Source: Streptomyces sp. JH34 (GTDB lineage Bacteria > Actinomycetota > Actinomycetes > Streptomycetales > Streptomycetaceae). Taken from it: a stretch of DNA of 64,000 nt. Position 1 is the stretch's first letter. Every line of letters starts with the position of its first letter. The DNA is taken from the NCBI RefSeq assembly GCF_029428875.1, contig NZ_JAJSOO010000001.1, positions 5,924,501 to 5,988,500 on the forward strand, in the 5' to 3' direction. The position numbers were made by a program, and so were the translations under genes. Shown piece after piece: positions 51,578 through 59,515 of the stretch. A model generated the notes under the pieces. That model searched no databases, was not told where the DNA came from, and was given only the letters and a program-made list of their open reading frames with translations.

Positions 51578-52657
51578 GTGGTCCGCGCCGCCGTACTGCC
51601 CGCCGTCGGAGCTCCCCTGGAGATCACCGACATCGAACTCCCGGAGCCCGGCCCCGGCCAGGTGAGCGTCTCGCTCGCCGCCGCCGGCGTCTGCCACTCC
51701 GACCTGTCCCTGTCCGACGGCACCATGCGGTTGCCGGTCCCGGCCGTCCTCGGCCATGAGGGCGCCGGCACGGTGCTCGCCGTCGGCGAGGGCGTCGCCC
51801 ACGTTGCCGCGGGCGACCCGGTCGTCCTCAACTGGGCGCCGTCCTGCGGCGCGTGCTTCCACTGCGGGATCGGCGAGGTCTGGCTGTGCGCCGACGCGCT
51901 GAAGGGGGCCGCGAACATCCACGCCCGTACGGCCGACGGCACCGAGCTCCACCCGGGCCTCAACGTCGCCGCCTTCGCCCAGGAGACCGTCGTCGCCGCG
52001 AACTGCGTGCTGCCCGCGCCGGCCGGCATCCCGCTCGACGACGCCGCACTGCTCGGCTGCGCGGTGCTGACCGGATACGGGGCGGTCCACCACTCCGCCC
52101 GGGTGCGCGAGGGCGAGAGCGTCGTCGTGTTCGGCATCGGCGGGGTCGGCCTGGCCGTCCTGCAGGCGGCCCGTATCGCCGGGGCGTCGAAGATCATCGC
52201 CGTGGACGTGACCCCGGAGAAGGAGGAGCTGGCCCGCCGGGCCGGGGCCACCGACTACGTCGTCGCGTCCGACACCACACCGCGTGCCGTCCGCAAGCTC
52301 ACCGGCGGCCAGGGCGCGGACGTCGCCGTGGAGTGCGTGGGCCGGCCCGCCACCATCCGCGGCGCCTGGGAGTCGACCCGCCGCGGCGGCCGCACCACCG
52401 TCGTCGGCATCGGCGGCAAGGACCAGCAGGTGACGTTCAACGCCCTGGAGATCTTCCACTGGGGCCGCTCCCTCACCGGCTGCGTCTACGGGAACAGCGA
52501 CCCGGCCCGTGACCTGCCGGTGCTCGCCGAGCACATCCGCGCCGGACGGTTCGACCTCTCCATGATGGTCACGGAGCGGATCTCCCTGGACGGCATCCCC
52601 GCGGCCTTCGACCACATGATCGCGGGCAAGGGCGGACGCGCCCTGGTCGTGTTCTAG
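51578..52657 (+). CDS. Zinc-dependent alcohol dehydrogenase (MDR family)
   Basis: A 359-residue MDR enzyme. The catalytic-zinc ligands are in AGVCHSD and LGHEGAG, the four structural-zinc Cys in CGACFHCGIGEVWLC, and the nucleotide fold in VVVFGIGGVGLAVLQ followed by an Asp (AVDVT), which favours NAD+. GTG at 51578 has GAGGAG seven bases upstream. It lies 31 bases after the aldehyde dehydrogenase and is very likely its operon partner, converting an alcohol to the aldehyde. A terminator follows. Confidence 0.92.
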   Translation: MVRAAVLPAVGAPLEITDIELPEPGPGQVSVSLAAAGVCHSDLSLSDGTMRLPVPAVLGHEGAGTVLAVGEGVAHVAAGDPVVLNWAPSCGACFHCGIGEVWLCADALKGAANIHARTADGTELHPGLNVAAFAQETVVAANCVLPAPAGIPLDDAALLGCAVLTGYGAVHHSARVREGESVVVFGIGGVGLAVLQAARIAGASKIIAVDVTPEKEELARRAGATDYVVASDTTPRAVRKLTGGQGADVAVECVGRPATIRGAWESTRRGGRTTVVGIGGKDQQVTFNALEIFHWGRSLTGCVYGNSDPARDLPVLAEHIRAGRFDLSMMVTERISLDGIPAAFDHMIAGKGGRALVVF

Positions 52658-52676
52658 ACACCGCCGCCGCGAGGAA

Positions 52677-52705
52677 GGCGGGGCCGCACGACACGCGGCC
52701 CCGCC
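52677..52705. terminator. Terminator after the alcohol dehydrogenase gene
   Basis: A perfect 11-base-pair G/C stem (52677-52687 with 52695-52705, 7-base loop) between the alcohol dehydrogenase gene and the convergent EamA gene. There is no T tract. Confidence 0.65.
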
Positions 52706-52788
52706 GCCCCGATGCGCCGGAGCGAGACCGTCGCGCGGCCGTCCCCGCGGCACGGAGGCCCTGGCGCCCTTTGGCGGTGCGATGTCCG

Positions 52789-53730
52789 TCAGGCGGCCGT
52801 GGCGGTCTCCGCTTCCTCACGCGCCCCGCGCGCACGGGTCCGTGAGACCGCGACCCCCGCCAGGCAGAGCAGTCCGCCCGCGACGGTGAGCAGCGCGGGC
52901 ACCTCGTCGAGCAGCAGCCAGGACATCAGCACCACCAGGGCGGGCACCGCGTACGTCGTCGCGCCCATCCGGCCCGCCGTGGTGCGCGCCAGCGCGTAGG
53001 CCCAGGTGGTGAACGCCAGCGCGGTCGGGAACACCCCGAGATAGATCATGTTCAGCGTGGCGGACACCGGGGCGTCCGCCGCCTCGGAGACCAGCACGCC
53101 GGTGAACGGCAGGCAGGCGAGCGTACCGATCAGGCAGCCGAACGTGGTGATCTGCAGCGGGGATCCGTGCCGCAGCGCCGGCTTCTGGATGACCACTCCG
53201 CCCGCGTACGAGAGTGCGGCCACCAGGCACAGGACCACACCGAGCACCGAGGAACTCCCGTGCCCGGACATCGAGAGACCGACGACGACGGCGCCCGCGA
53301 ACGAGATCCCCATGCCCGTCAGCAGGCGGCGCGGCAGCCCCTCGCCGAGCAGCTTCGCCCCCAGCAGCGCCATCAGGATCGGGCCGACGTTCACGATCAT
53401 GGCGGCCGTGCCCGCGTCGACCTGCTGCTCGCCCCAGTTGAGCACCACCATGTAGAGCCCGAACCAGAGCAGCCCGGAACCGATGATGCCGGGCCACGCG
53501 GCCCGCGACGGCAGCCCCTCGCGGCGTACGAGCAGGATCACGCCGAGGGTCAGGGTGCCGGCGAGCAGCCGGCCCAGCGCCAGTGCGCCCGGTGAGTACG
53601 CCTCACCCGCGCTGCGGATGGACACGAACGCGGAGGCCCACAGGAGGACGGTGGTGCACGCGGCGGCCGGGGCGCGCCAGTCCCGGCCGGTGTCCTGCGC
53701 GGCGGGGCGCGCTGTCGGAGTCGTCGTCAT
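52789..53730 (-). CDS. EamA/DMT-superfamily transporter
   Basis: A 313-residue protein with ten predicted TM helices in two EamA repeats of about 140 residues each; the second begins near GVVLCLVAALSYAGGVVIQK. FASAFVSIRSAGEAYSPGAL is the typical first-repeat start. These proteins export metabolites or amino acids. ATG at 53730. The ArsR gene upstream in the same direction ends 44 bases before it, so it may be regulated with it. Confidence 0.85.
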   Translation of the reverse strand: MTTTPTARPAAQDTGRDWRAPAAACTTVLLWASAFVSIRSAGEAYSPGALALGRLLAGTLTLGVILLVRREGLPSRAAWPGIIGSGLLWFGLYMVVLNWGEQQVDAGTAAMIVNVGPILMALLGAKLLGEGLPRRLLTGMGISFAGAVVVGLSMSGHGSSSVLGVVLCLVAALSYAGGVVIQKPALRHGSPLQITTFGCLIGTLACLPFTGVLVSEAADAPVSATLNMIYLGVFPTALAFTTWAYALARTTAGRMGATTYAVPALVVLMSWLLLDEVPALLTVAGGLLCLAGVAVSRTRARGAREEAETATAA

Positions 53731-53774
53731 GGACCTGACGGTAGGCCGGGAACGCTTCGGGGCCCACCGAATTG

Positions 53775-54500
53775 TCAGCTCCCGTCAAGTGTCGCGGGCT
53801 GGATGCCCAGATGCTCCGACAGGGCGCGCAGCCCGGCGGGGGTGGGCCGTACGGCTCTGCCCGTCCCGACCCGTTCGCACCACCCCGCGTCCAGCACGTG
53901 CCGGCACAGGGCCGCGCCCGACGTGCCGGCCAGGTGCTGCCGCCGCTCGGTCCAGTCGAGGCAGCCGCGCGCCAACGGCCTTCGTGACCCGGTGGGGAGA
54001 CCGATGCCGAGGGCGCCGAACCATTCCAGGCCCTCCTCGGTCAGGGCGAAGCCGGTGTCCTGCCGCAGCAGTCCGCGCTCGGTCATCGCGTCGGTGACGC
54101 GGATACCGAGCCGTCCGGCGAGGTGGTCGTAGCAGGTACGCCCCCGGGCCAGCGCGTGCTGGAGGCTCGCCTCGCGCAGCGTGCGCGGGAGTGTGCGCGC
54201 GCCCGGGTGGGCGTGCGCGGCCAGATCCTCGACCAGTTGCGCGATCCGGCCGTCAGCGATCCGGAGATAGCGGTGGCGTCCCTGGCGTTCCTCCGCGAGG
54301 AGTCCGCCACCGACCAGCTTGCCCAGATGCTCGCTGGCCGTCGAGGGGGCCACCCCCGCCGCGCGGGCCAGCTCCCCGGCGGTCCAGGCCCGGCCGTCGA
54401 GCAGGGCCAGGCAGAAGGAGGCGCGGGTCTCGTCGGCGAGCAGGGCTGCCAGCGCGGCGAGTAGGGGCGCGGCCGGATCGTGCGGTGTGGTGCGGGCCAT
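53775..54500 (-). CDS. ArsR-family winged-helix regulator
   Basis: A 241-residue protein: an ArsR-like winged helix in residues 10-85 (FCLALLDGRAWTAGELARAAGVAPSTASEHLGKLVGGGLLAEERQGRHRYLRIA) and a longer C-terminal part of about 150 residues with one more helix-turn-helix-like segment, an extended form common in actinobacteria. No metal-binding Cys motif is seen in the DNA-binding helix. ATG at 54500. The EamA gene follows in the same direction and is a likely target. Confidence 0.83.
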   Translation of the reverse strand: MARTTPHDPAAPLLAALAALLADETRASFCLALLDGRAWTAGELARAAGVAPSTASEHLGKLVGGGLLAEERQGRHRYLRIADGRIAQLVEDLAAHAHPGARTLPRTLREASLQHALARGRTCYDHLAGRLGIRVTDAMTERGLLRQDTGFALTEEGLEWFGALGIGLPTGSRRPLARGCLDWTERRQHLAGTSGAALCRHVLDAGWCERVGTGRAVRPTPAGLRALSEHLGIQPATLDGS

Positions 54501-54514
54501 GCGTCCAGGATGCG

Positions 54515-55186
54515 TCAGGCACCGTTCGGCGCGGGCCGAACGGTGCGCTCGACCGTCTGCTCGTACTGGAACGCGAGGCCGTCCAGCAGGGCCCGCAGCC
54601 CGGTCTCGAAGGCACCCTCGTCGACCTGCTGACGGCGGTCGGCCAGCAGGTGGGCCTGGCCGAGGTGGGGGTAGTCGGCCGGGTCGTACGCCGTCTCGTC
54701 GTCGACGAACCCGCGGGCGAAGGAGCCCAGCGCGGACCCGGTGATGAAGTAGCGCATCAGCGCGCCGATGTAGGTGGCCTGGGCGGGCGGCCAGCCGGCC
54801 CGGACCATGGCCCCGAAGACCGCGTCGGCCACCCGCAGGCCGGCGGGACGGCGGCCGGGTCCCTGGGCGAGCACCGGGACGATGTGCGGGTGCGCGGCGA
54901 GCGCGGCGCGGTAGGAGACGGCCCAGTCGTGCAGGGCGGCGGGCCAGTCGCGCGGGTCGTCCTCCTCGAACATCGACAGGTCGACCTGGGCGGACACGGC
55001 GTCGGCGACCGCGTCGAGGATCTCGTCCTTGTTCCGGAAGTGGTTGTAGAGCGAGGGTCCGCTGACGCCCAGCCCGGCGGCGAGCCGGCGGGTCGAGACG
55101 GCGTCCAGCCCCTCCGCGTCGACGAGGGCGCTCGCCGCCTCGACGATGCGGTCTCTGCTGAGGAGGGGCTTGCGCGGTCGGGCCAT
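54515..55186 (-). CDS. TetR-family regulator
   Basis: A 223-residue TetR protein: HTH in residues 10-55 (RIVEAASALVDAEGLDAVSTRRLAAGLGVSGPSLYNHFRNKDEIL) and a C-terminal domain of the TetR_C type. Start ATG at 55186 (MARPRKP). It is divergent from the acyl-CoA dehydrogenase gene, and a palindromic site lies in the 65-base gap. The same site upstream of the aldehyde dehydrogenase gene suggests both are targets. The ligand may be an acyl-CoA or aldehyde; this is inference. Confidence 0.88.
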   Translation of the reverse strand: MARPRKPLLSRDRIVEAASALVDAEGLDAVSTRRLAAGLGVSGPSLYNHFRNKDEILDAVADAVSAQVDLSMFEEDDPRDWPAALHDWAVSYRAALAAHPHIVPVLAQGPGRRPAGLRVADAVFGAMVRAGWPPAQATYIGALMRYFITGSALGSFARGFVDDETAYDPADYPHLGQAHLLADRRQQVDEGAFETGLRALLDGLAFQYEQTVERTVRPAPNGA

Positions 55187-55213
55187 GCGGCACATAGTAG
55201 GGCCTGCAGGCTT

Positions 55214-55232
55214 AAAACTAGCAGTGCTAATT
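55214..55232 (+). promoter_or_regulatory. TetR-type operator between the TetR and acyl-CoA dehydrogenase genes
   Basis: AAAACTAGCAGTGCTAATT contains the perfect palindrome TAGCA-G-TGCTA and lies in the 65-base divergent gap. A near copy is at 50061-50079. Confidence 0.6.
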
Positions 55233-55251
55233 AAAAGTGGGGTGTCGCAGG

Positions 55252-56403
55252 ATGAACCTGGAGCTGAGCGAGGAGCAGGACGCCGTCCGGCAGCTCGCCG
55301 AGGACTTCGTCGCGCGGGAGATCACCCCGCATGTCGTCGAATGGGACCGCGCCGAGAGCGTCGACAAGTCGATAGTGAAGAAGCTGGGTGCCCTCGGCTT
55401 CCTCGGACTGACGATCCCGGAGGAGTACGGCGGCTCCGGAGGCGACCATCTCGCCTACTGCCTGGTGACCGAGGAGCTCGGCCGCGGCGACTCCTCGGTG
55501 CGCGGCATCGTGTCCGTCTCGCTCGGCCTGGTCGCCAAGACGATCGCCTCCTGGGGCAGTGAGGAGCAGAAGCGGCAGTGGCTGCCGGAGCTCACCGCGG
55601 GCGAGGCCGTCGGCTGCTTCGGCCTCACCGAGCCGGGCACCGGATCCGACGCGGGGAACCTCGCCACGAAGGCCGTGCGTGACGGCGACGACTACGTCAT
55701 CAACGGCTCCAAGATGTTCATCACCAACGGGACCTGGGCCGATGTCGTCCTGCTCTTCGCCCGCACCGGTGACACCCCGGGGCACAGGGGCGTCTCCGCC
55801 TTCCTGGTGCCGGCCGACGCGCCCGGCCTGACCCGGCGCACGGTCCACGGCAAGCTCGGACTGCGCGGCCAGGCCACGGCCGAACTGGTGCTGGAGGACG
55901 TCCGGGTCCCCGCCTCCACCCTCCTGGGCCCCGAGGGCAAGGGCTTCTCCGTCGCCATGTCCGCCCTGGCCAAGGGCCGGATGTCGGTGGCGGCCGGCTG
56001 TGTCGGCATCGCCCAGGCCGCGCTGGACGCGGCCGTGCGCTACGCGGGCGAGCGTGAACAGTTCGGCAAGTCCATCGCGGGCTACCAGCTCGTCCAGGAG
56101 CTCATCAGCGACATCTCCGTGGACGTCGACGCCGCCCGCATGCTGACCTGGCGCGTCGCCGACCTCGTCGACCGCGGACAGGACTTCGCCACCGCGGCGT
56201 CCACGGCCAAGCTCTTCGCCTCCGAGGCCGCGGTCCGGGCGGCCAACAACGCCCTGCAGGTCTTCGGCGGGTACGGCTACATCGACGAGTACCCCGTCGG
56301 CAAGCTGGTCAGGGACGCCCGCGTGATGACCCTGTACGAGGGCACCAGCCAGATCCAGAAACTGATCATCGGCCGGGCGCTCACGGGGGTGTCGGCCTTC
56401 TGA
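55252..56403 (+). CDS. Acyl-CoA dehydrogenase
   Basis: A 383-residue FAD enzyme of fatty acid or branched-chain acyl-CoA oxidation. FGLTEPGTGSDAGNL and FITNGTWADVVL are FAD/substrate segments, REQFGKSIAGYQ and LQVFGGYGYIDEYPV the C-terminal helices, and LYEGTSQIQ carries the usual catalytic Glu. Length is normal. ATG at 55252 lies 20 bases after the TetR operator. It is probably controlled by the divergent TetR protein. A stem-loop follows the stop. Confidence 0.92.
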   Translation: MNLELSEEQDAVRQLAEDFVAREITPHVVEWDRAESVDKSIVKKLGALGFLGLTIPEEYGGSGGDHLAYCLVTEELGRGDSSVRGIVSVSLGLVAKTIASWGSEEQKRQWLPELTAGEAVGCFGLTEPGTGSDAGNLATKAVRDGDDYVINGSKMFITNGTWADVVLLFARTGDTPGHRGVSAFLVPADAPGLTRRTVHGKLGLRGQATAELVLEDVRVPASTLLGPEGKGFSVAMSALAKGRMSVAAGCVGIAQAALDAAVRYAGEREQFGKSIAGYQLVQELISDISVDVDAARMLTWRVADLVDRGQDFATAASTAKLFASEAAVRAANNALQVFGGYGYIDEYPVGKLVRDARVMTLYEGTSQIQKLIIGRALTGVSAF

Positions 56404-56414
56404 TCCCGCCGTGC

Positions 56415-56466
56415 CGGTACCTCTTCTGAGTACCGCGTGAGTACGCCGGCGGATGCCGGCGTACTC
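56415..56466 (+). terminator. Stem-loops after the acyl-CoA dehydrogenase gene
   Basis: A 6-pair stem (56415-56420 with 56430-56435) is followed by a perfect 12-base-pair stem (56439-56450 with 56455-56466, loop GGAT). They fill the gap before the YiaAB gene and could stop transcription or fold in its leader; no T tract follows. Confidence 0.5.
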
Positions 56467-56489
56467 CACCGCGGCGGATGCTGTGCCAC

Positions 56490-56780
56490 ATGAGTGAGAC
56501 GACATCGGTCAAGCAGCAGAGCACCGCCGCCTTCTACGGGCAGGCCGTCCTCTCCTTCGGGGTGGCGACGGGCGCGGTGGCCCTCGGCATCTTCTTCCTC
56601 GACGCCGACGCCTGGGTGCGGGCCTTCCTCGCCATCGGCGTCCTCTACCTCGTCACGTCCTGCTTCACCCTCGCCAAGGTCATCAGGGACCGGCAGGAGG
56701 CGGGGCAGATCGTCAGCCGGGTCGACCAGGCCAGGCTGGAGAAGATCCTCGCCGAGCACGATCCCTTCCAGAAGCTCTGA
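56490..56780 (+). CDS. YiaA/YiaB-type two-helix membrane protein
   Basis: A 96-residue inner-membrane protein with two TM helices (AVLSFGVATGAVALGIFFL and AWVRAFLAIGVLYLVTSCFTLAKV) followed by RDRQE and a polar tail, the YiaAB two-helix module. ATG at 56490. The family has no assigned function. It stands alone between the acyl-CoA dehydrogenase and a TetR gene. Confidence 0.8.
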   Translation: MSETTSVKQQSTAAFYGQAVLSFGVATGAVALGIFFLDADAWVRAFLAIGVLYLVTSCFTLAKVIRDRQEAGQIVSRVDQARLEKILAEHDPFQKL

Positions 56781-56800
56781 CGGCCTCACCCCGGGAGCGC

Positions 56801-56817
56801 TCTAAGCGCTTGCTCAG
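56801..56817 (+). promoter_or_regulatory. Operator upstream of the TetR gene at 56864
   Basis: TCTAAGCGCTTGCTCAG, containing the palindrome AAGCGCTT, lies about 50 bases before the start. An identical 17-mer is upstream of the MaoC gene (58058-58074), so autoregulation and control of maoC are likely. Confidence 0.65.
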
Positions 56818-56863
56818 GTTCGGGGTATGGTGTTCGTCCTGCGGGCGAAAGGGGCATGTGGCG

Positions 56864-57487
56864 ATGAGCACGGCGGAGGACACCGACGGCGAGGACACGC
56901 CGTGGGGCGAGGTGACGCCCGAAGCGGCACGGCGACTGCTCGTCGCCGCCGTCGAGGCCTTCGCCGAGCGCGGCTACCACGCGACCACCACCCGTGACAT
57001 CGCCGGCCGGGCCGGAATGAGCCCCGCCGCGCTCTACATCCACTACAAGACGAAGGAAGAGCTGCTCCACCGGATCAGCCGGATCGGTCACGACCGCGCG
57101 CTGCGCCTCCTGGAGACAGCGGCCGACAGCGGTGGCACCGCGTCCGACCGGCTCGCCGACGCCGTCCGGTCCTTCGTCCGCTGGCACGCCGAGCGTCACA
57201 CCACGGCCCGCGTGGTCCAGTACGAACTGGAGGCGCTCGGCGACGAGCACCGCGCGGAGATCGTGGCCCTGCGCAGGAAGAGCGACGCCGCGGTGCGCCG
57301 GATCATCAGCGAGGGGGTCCGGGCCGGCGAGTTCGACGTCCCCGACGTCCCGGGCACCACGCTCGCCGTGCTGTCCCTCTGCATCGACGTGGCGCGCTGG
57401 TTCAACGCGCAGGGCAGCCGGACTCCCGAGGAGGTCGGCACCCTTTACGCGGACCTCGTCCTGCGCATGGTGGGCGCCCAGAAGTGA
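56864..57487 (+). CDS. TetR-family regulator
   Basis: A 207-residue TetR protein: HTH around residues 24-60 (LLVAAVEAFAERGYHATTTRDIAGRAGMSPAALYIHYKTKEELL) and a TetR_C domain with many basic residues in the middle (LRRKSDAAVRRI). ATG at 56864 has AAAGGGG about nine bases upstream. It binds, by inference, the 17-mer at 56801 and again upstream of the convergent MaoC gene, which suggests it senses an acyl-CoA. The family recalls KstR2- or FadR-like TetR regulators, but subfamily is not certain. Confidence 0.87.
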   Translation: MSTAEDTDGEDTPWGEVTPEAARRLLVAAVEAFAERGYHATTTRDIAGRAGMSPAALYIHYKTKEELLHRISRIGHDRALRLLETAADSGGTASDRLADAVRSFVRWHAERHTTARVVQYELEALGDEHRAEIVALRRKSDAAVRRIISEGVRAGEFDVPDVPGTTLAVLSLCIDVARWFNAQGSRTPEEVGTLYADLVLRMVGAQK

Positions 57488-57488
57488 C

Positions 57489-57512
57489 GCCGGGCGCCCC
57501 CGCGGGCCCGGC
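57489..57512. terminator. Short hairpin between the TetR and MaoC genes
   Basis: GCCGGGC at 57489-57495 pairs with 57506-57512 around a 10-base G/C-rich loop, between convergent genes. It is a weak candidate without T tract. Confidence 0.35.
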
Positions 57513-57545
57513 GCACTCCGCACCGGCCCCGGACGGCGGCGCGCC

Positions 57546-58007
57546 TCAGAAGTAGTAGCGCGACACCGACTCCGCGACACAGGCCGGCTTGTCGCCGCCC
57601 TCGCGCTCGACGGTGACGAGGGCGGTCACCTGCACACCGCCCCCCGCCTCCTCGACGTCCTTGAGCACGGCCGTGGCGCGCAGCCGGGAGCCCACCGGGA
57701 CGGTCGAGGGGAAGCGGACCTTGTTGGTCCCGTAGTTGATGCCCATCTTCGCGCCCTCGACCCGCAGGATCTGCGGGACGAGCACCGGCAGCAGAGACAG
57801 CGTCAGGTAGCCGTGCGCGATCGTCGTGCCGAACGGCCCGGCCGCGGCGCGCTCCGGGTCCACGTGGATCCACTGGTGGTCGCCGGTGGCCTCGGCGAAC
57901 TGGTCGATCCTCTTCTGCTCGATCTCCAGCCAGTCGCTGTGACCGAGTTCCTGGCCCACCCCGTCCCGCAGTTCCTGTGCGGACGTGAAGATCTTCGGCT
58001 CTGCCAT
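57546..58007 (-). CDS. MaoC-like (R)-specific enoyl-CoA hydratase
   Basis: A 153-residue hot-dog fold protein. The hydratase 2 motif FAEATGDHQWIHVDPERA contains the catalytic Asp and His, and GTTIAHGYLTLSLLP completes the tunnel. Single hot-dog proteins of this size act as dimers that add water to enoyl-CoA. ATG at 58007. The operator of the TetR protein lies 51 bases upstream, so it is probably repressed until an acyl-CoA appears. Confidence 0.88.
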   Translation of the reverse strand: MAEPKIFTSAQELRDGVGQELGHSDWLEIEQKRIDQFAEATGDHQWIHVDPERAAAGPFGTTIAHGYLTLSLLPVLVPQILRVEGAKMGINYGTNKVRFPSTVPVGSRLRATAVLKDVEEAGGGVQVTALVTVEREGGDKPACVAESVSRYYF

Positions 58008-58057
58008 GTTCGTGGTCCCTGCCTTCCGGGCTGTCGGCCGCCCTCTCCGGGGCGATG

Positions 58058-58074
58058 TCTAAGCGCTTGCTCAG
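58058..58074 (-). promoter_or_regulatory. Operator upstream of the MaoC gene
   Basis: The 17-mer TCTAAGCGCTTGCTCAG is identical to the site at 56801-56817. It sits 51 bases upstream of the MaoC start on the minus strand and about 90 bases before the soxR start on the plus strand. Confidence 0.65.
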
Positions 58075-58165
58075 CATGGTTGGACCGCGCTTCCCTGTCA
58101 ACGAGGGACCGCCCGGTTTCCGAAGTGGCGACAGGGGCCGAGGTGCGGCCATTAGGGTTCGGGGA

Positions 58166-58639
58166 GTGCCGCAGATCCCGCAGTCATACCAAGAACTCAC
58201 CGTCGGCCAGCTCTCCGCCCGCAGCGGTGCCGCGGTGTCGGCCCTTCACTTCTACGAGTCCAAGGGGCTGATCAGCAGCAACCGGACCAGTGGCAACCAG
58301 CGTCGCTACACCAGGGACGCGCTGCGCCGTGTGGCGTTCGTCCGGGCGGCGCAGCGGGTGGGCATCCCCCTCGCCACCGTCAGGGAGGCGCTGGCCGAGC
58401 TGCCGGAGGAGCGCACGCCGAACCACGAGGACTGGGCCCGGCTCTCCAGGGCGTGGCGCTCGGAGCTCGACGAGCGGATCAAGCAGCTGGGGCGGCTGCG
58501 CGACCACCTCACCGACTGCATCGGCTGCGGGTGCCTGTCGCTGGACACCTGTGTGCTGTCCAATCCCGACGACGTCTTCGGTGACCGGCTGACCGGGTCG
58601 CGGCTCATGCCCGAGCGGGGTGCGGCGGACCGCACCTGA
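58166..58639 (+). CDS. soxR: Redox-sensing MerR-family regulator SoxR
   Basis: A 157-residue MerR protein with a winged helix (LTVGQLSARSGAAVSALHFYESKGLI), a long dimerisation helix and the [2Fe-2S] site Cys118-x2-Cys121-x-Cys123-x5-Cys129. SoxR responds to redox-cycling compounds. Streptomyces SoxR controls a few genes for quinone-type antibiotics rather than soxS. GTG at 58166 has GGGG directly upstream. No typical target is next to it; the divergent MaoC gene seems to belong to a TetR regulon. Confidence 0.93.
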   Translation: MPQIPQSYQELTVGQLSARSGAAVSALHFYESKGLISSNRTSGNQRRYTRDALRRVAFVRAAQRVGIPLATVREALAELPEERTPNHEDWARLSRAWRSELDERIKQLGRLRDHLTDCIGCGCLSLDTCVLSNPDDVFGDRLTGSRLMPERGAADRT

Positions 58640-58682
58640 GCGAGGCCCCGCGCCGGGGGCCGGCCTGCTTGTTCCCCGCCCG

Positions 58683-59294
58683 TCAGGCCGCCGAGGCCAG
58701 CTCCCTCGTCCGCGCTCTTCTCGCCTCGGTCAGTGCCCCCGGTGTCAGGACGGGCCGGGGGACCACGATGCCGCACCCCGTGCAGACCGGTCCCGCCCAC
58801 GGTTCGCGGTCCAGGTCCTGCCGCCAGACGATGCCTGTCCCCGTGCAGACCGGGCACGCCGCGCCGGGTTTCGCGCCCAGGGCCGAGATGAGCCGTCCCA
58901 GGACCTCGCCCAGAGGTGCGCTGGGATGGACCCCCGGGTCCTCGCAGTGTGCGATCCCGTTGCCGCCCCAGGTCCGCCTGTGCCAGTCGTCGAACGTTCC
59001 GGGCCTCCGCAGCCCGTCGTGCTTCTCGCGGCGCCGCCGCTCGGCGAAGCCCGCCTCGTAGGCGAGCCAGACGGCCCGCGCCTCCTCCAGTTCCTCCAGC
59101 GCCCGGACCAGCCGCCCCGGGTCGGGGGCCCTGTCCTCGGGTTCGATACCGTGCCGGGCGCACAGATGATCCCAGGTCGCCCGGTGACCGTAAGGGGCGA
59201 ACCGCTCCAGGCATTTGCGCAGCGAGTACCGCCGCAAAGCCAGATCGCCCCGTGGATCGCGGACCTGTCTCGCAAGACTCCGGAAACCGGCCAT
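58683..59294 (-). CDS. Conserved hypothetical protein with two CxxC motifs
   Basis: A 203-residue soluble protein. The middle is charged and helical (LVRALEELEEARAVWLAYEAGF), and the C-terminal third has CPVC at about residue 143 and CTGC at about residue 168, a spacing that could bind one zinc or form a redox site. I do not recognise a family with a known function; the pair resembles zinc ribbons in DnaJ-like proteins. ATG at 59294 follows a basic start (AGFRSLARQVRDPRG). It ends shortly after soxR on the opposite strand. Confidence 0.6.
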   Translation of the reverse strand: MAGFRSLARQVRDPRGDLALRRYSLRKCLERFAPYGHRATWDHLCARHGIEPEDRAPDPGRLVRALEELEEARAVWLAYEAGFAERRRREKHDGLRRPGTFDDWHRRTWGGNGIAHCEDPGVHPSAPLGEVLGRLISALGAKPGAACPVCTGTGIVWRQDLDREPWAGPVCTGCGIVVPRPVLTPGALTEARRARTRELASAA

Positions 59295-59515
59295 GGCACT
59301 GCCACCTCCGTCGCTCGTACTTCGGCGTCAAGGGATGGACGTACGACTGCCCGGTTCGGCTCCATCCAAGGGTGAATTCCGTCCACGGAGTGAGATGGTC
59401 CACGTGAGGCCGTGCGGCGGCGTGTGACGATTCGGAAAAAGTGACTGATGTTCATCTTACCGGCGAGGCCTACCGCCAGTAACCTCCGGCGCATCGGCCA
59501 CCCGGAGGAGCACGC

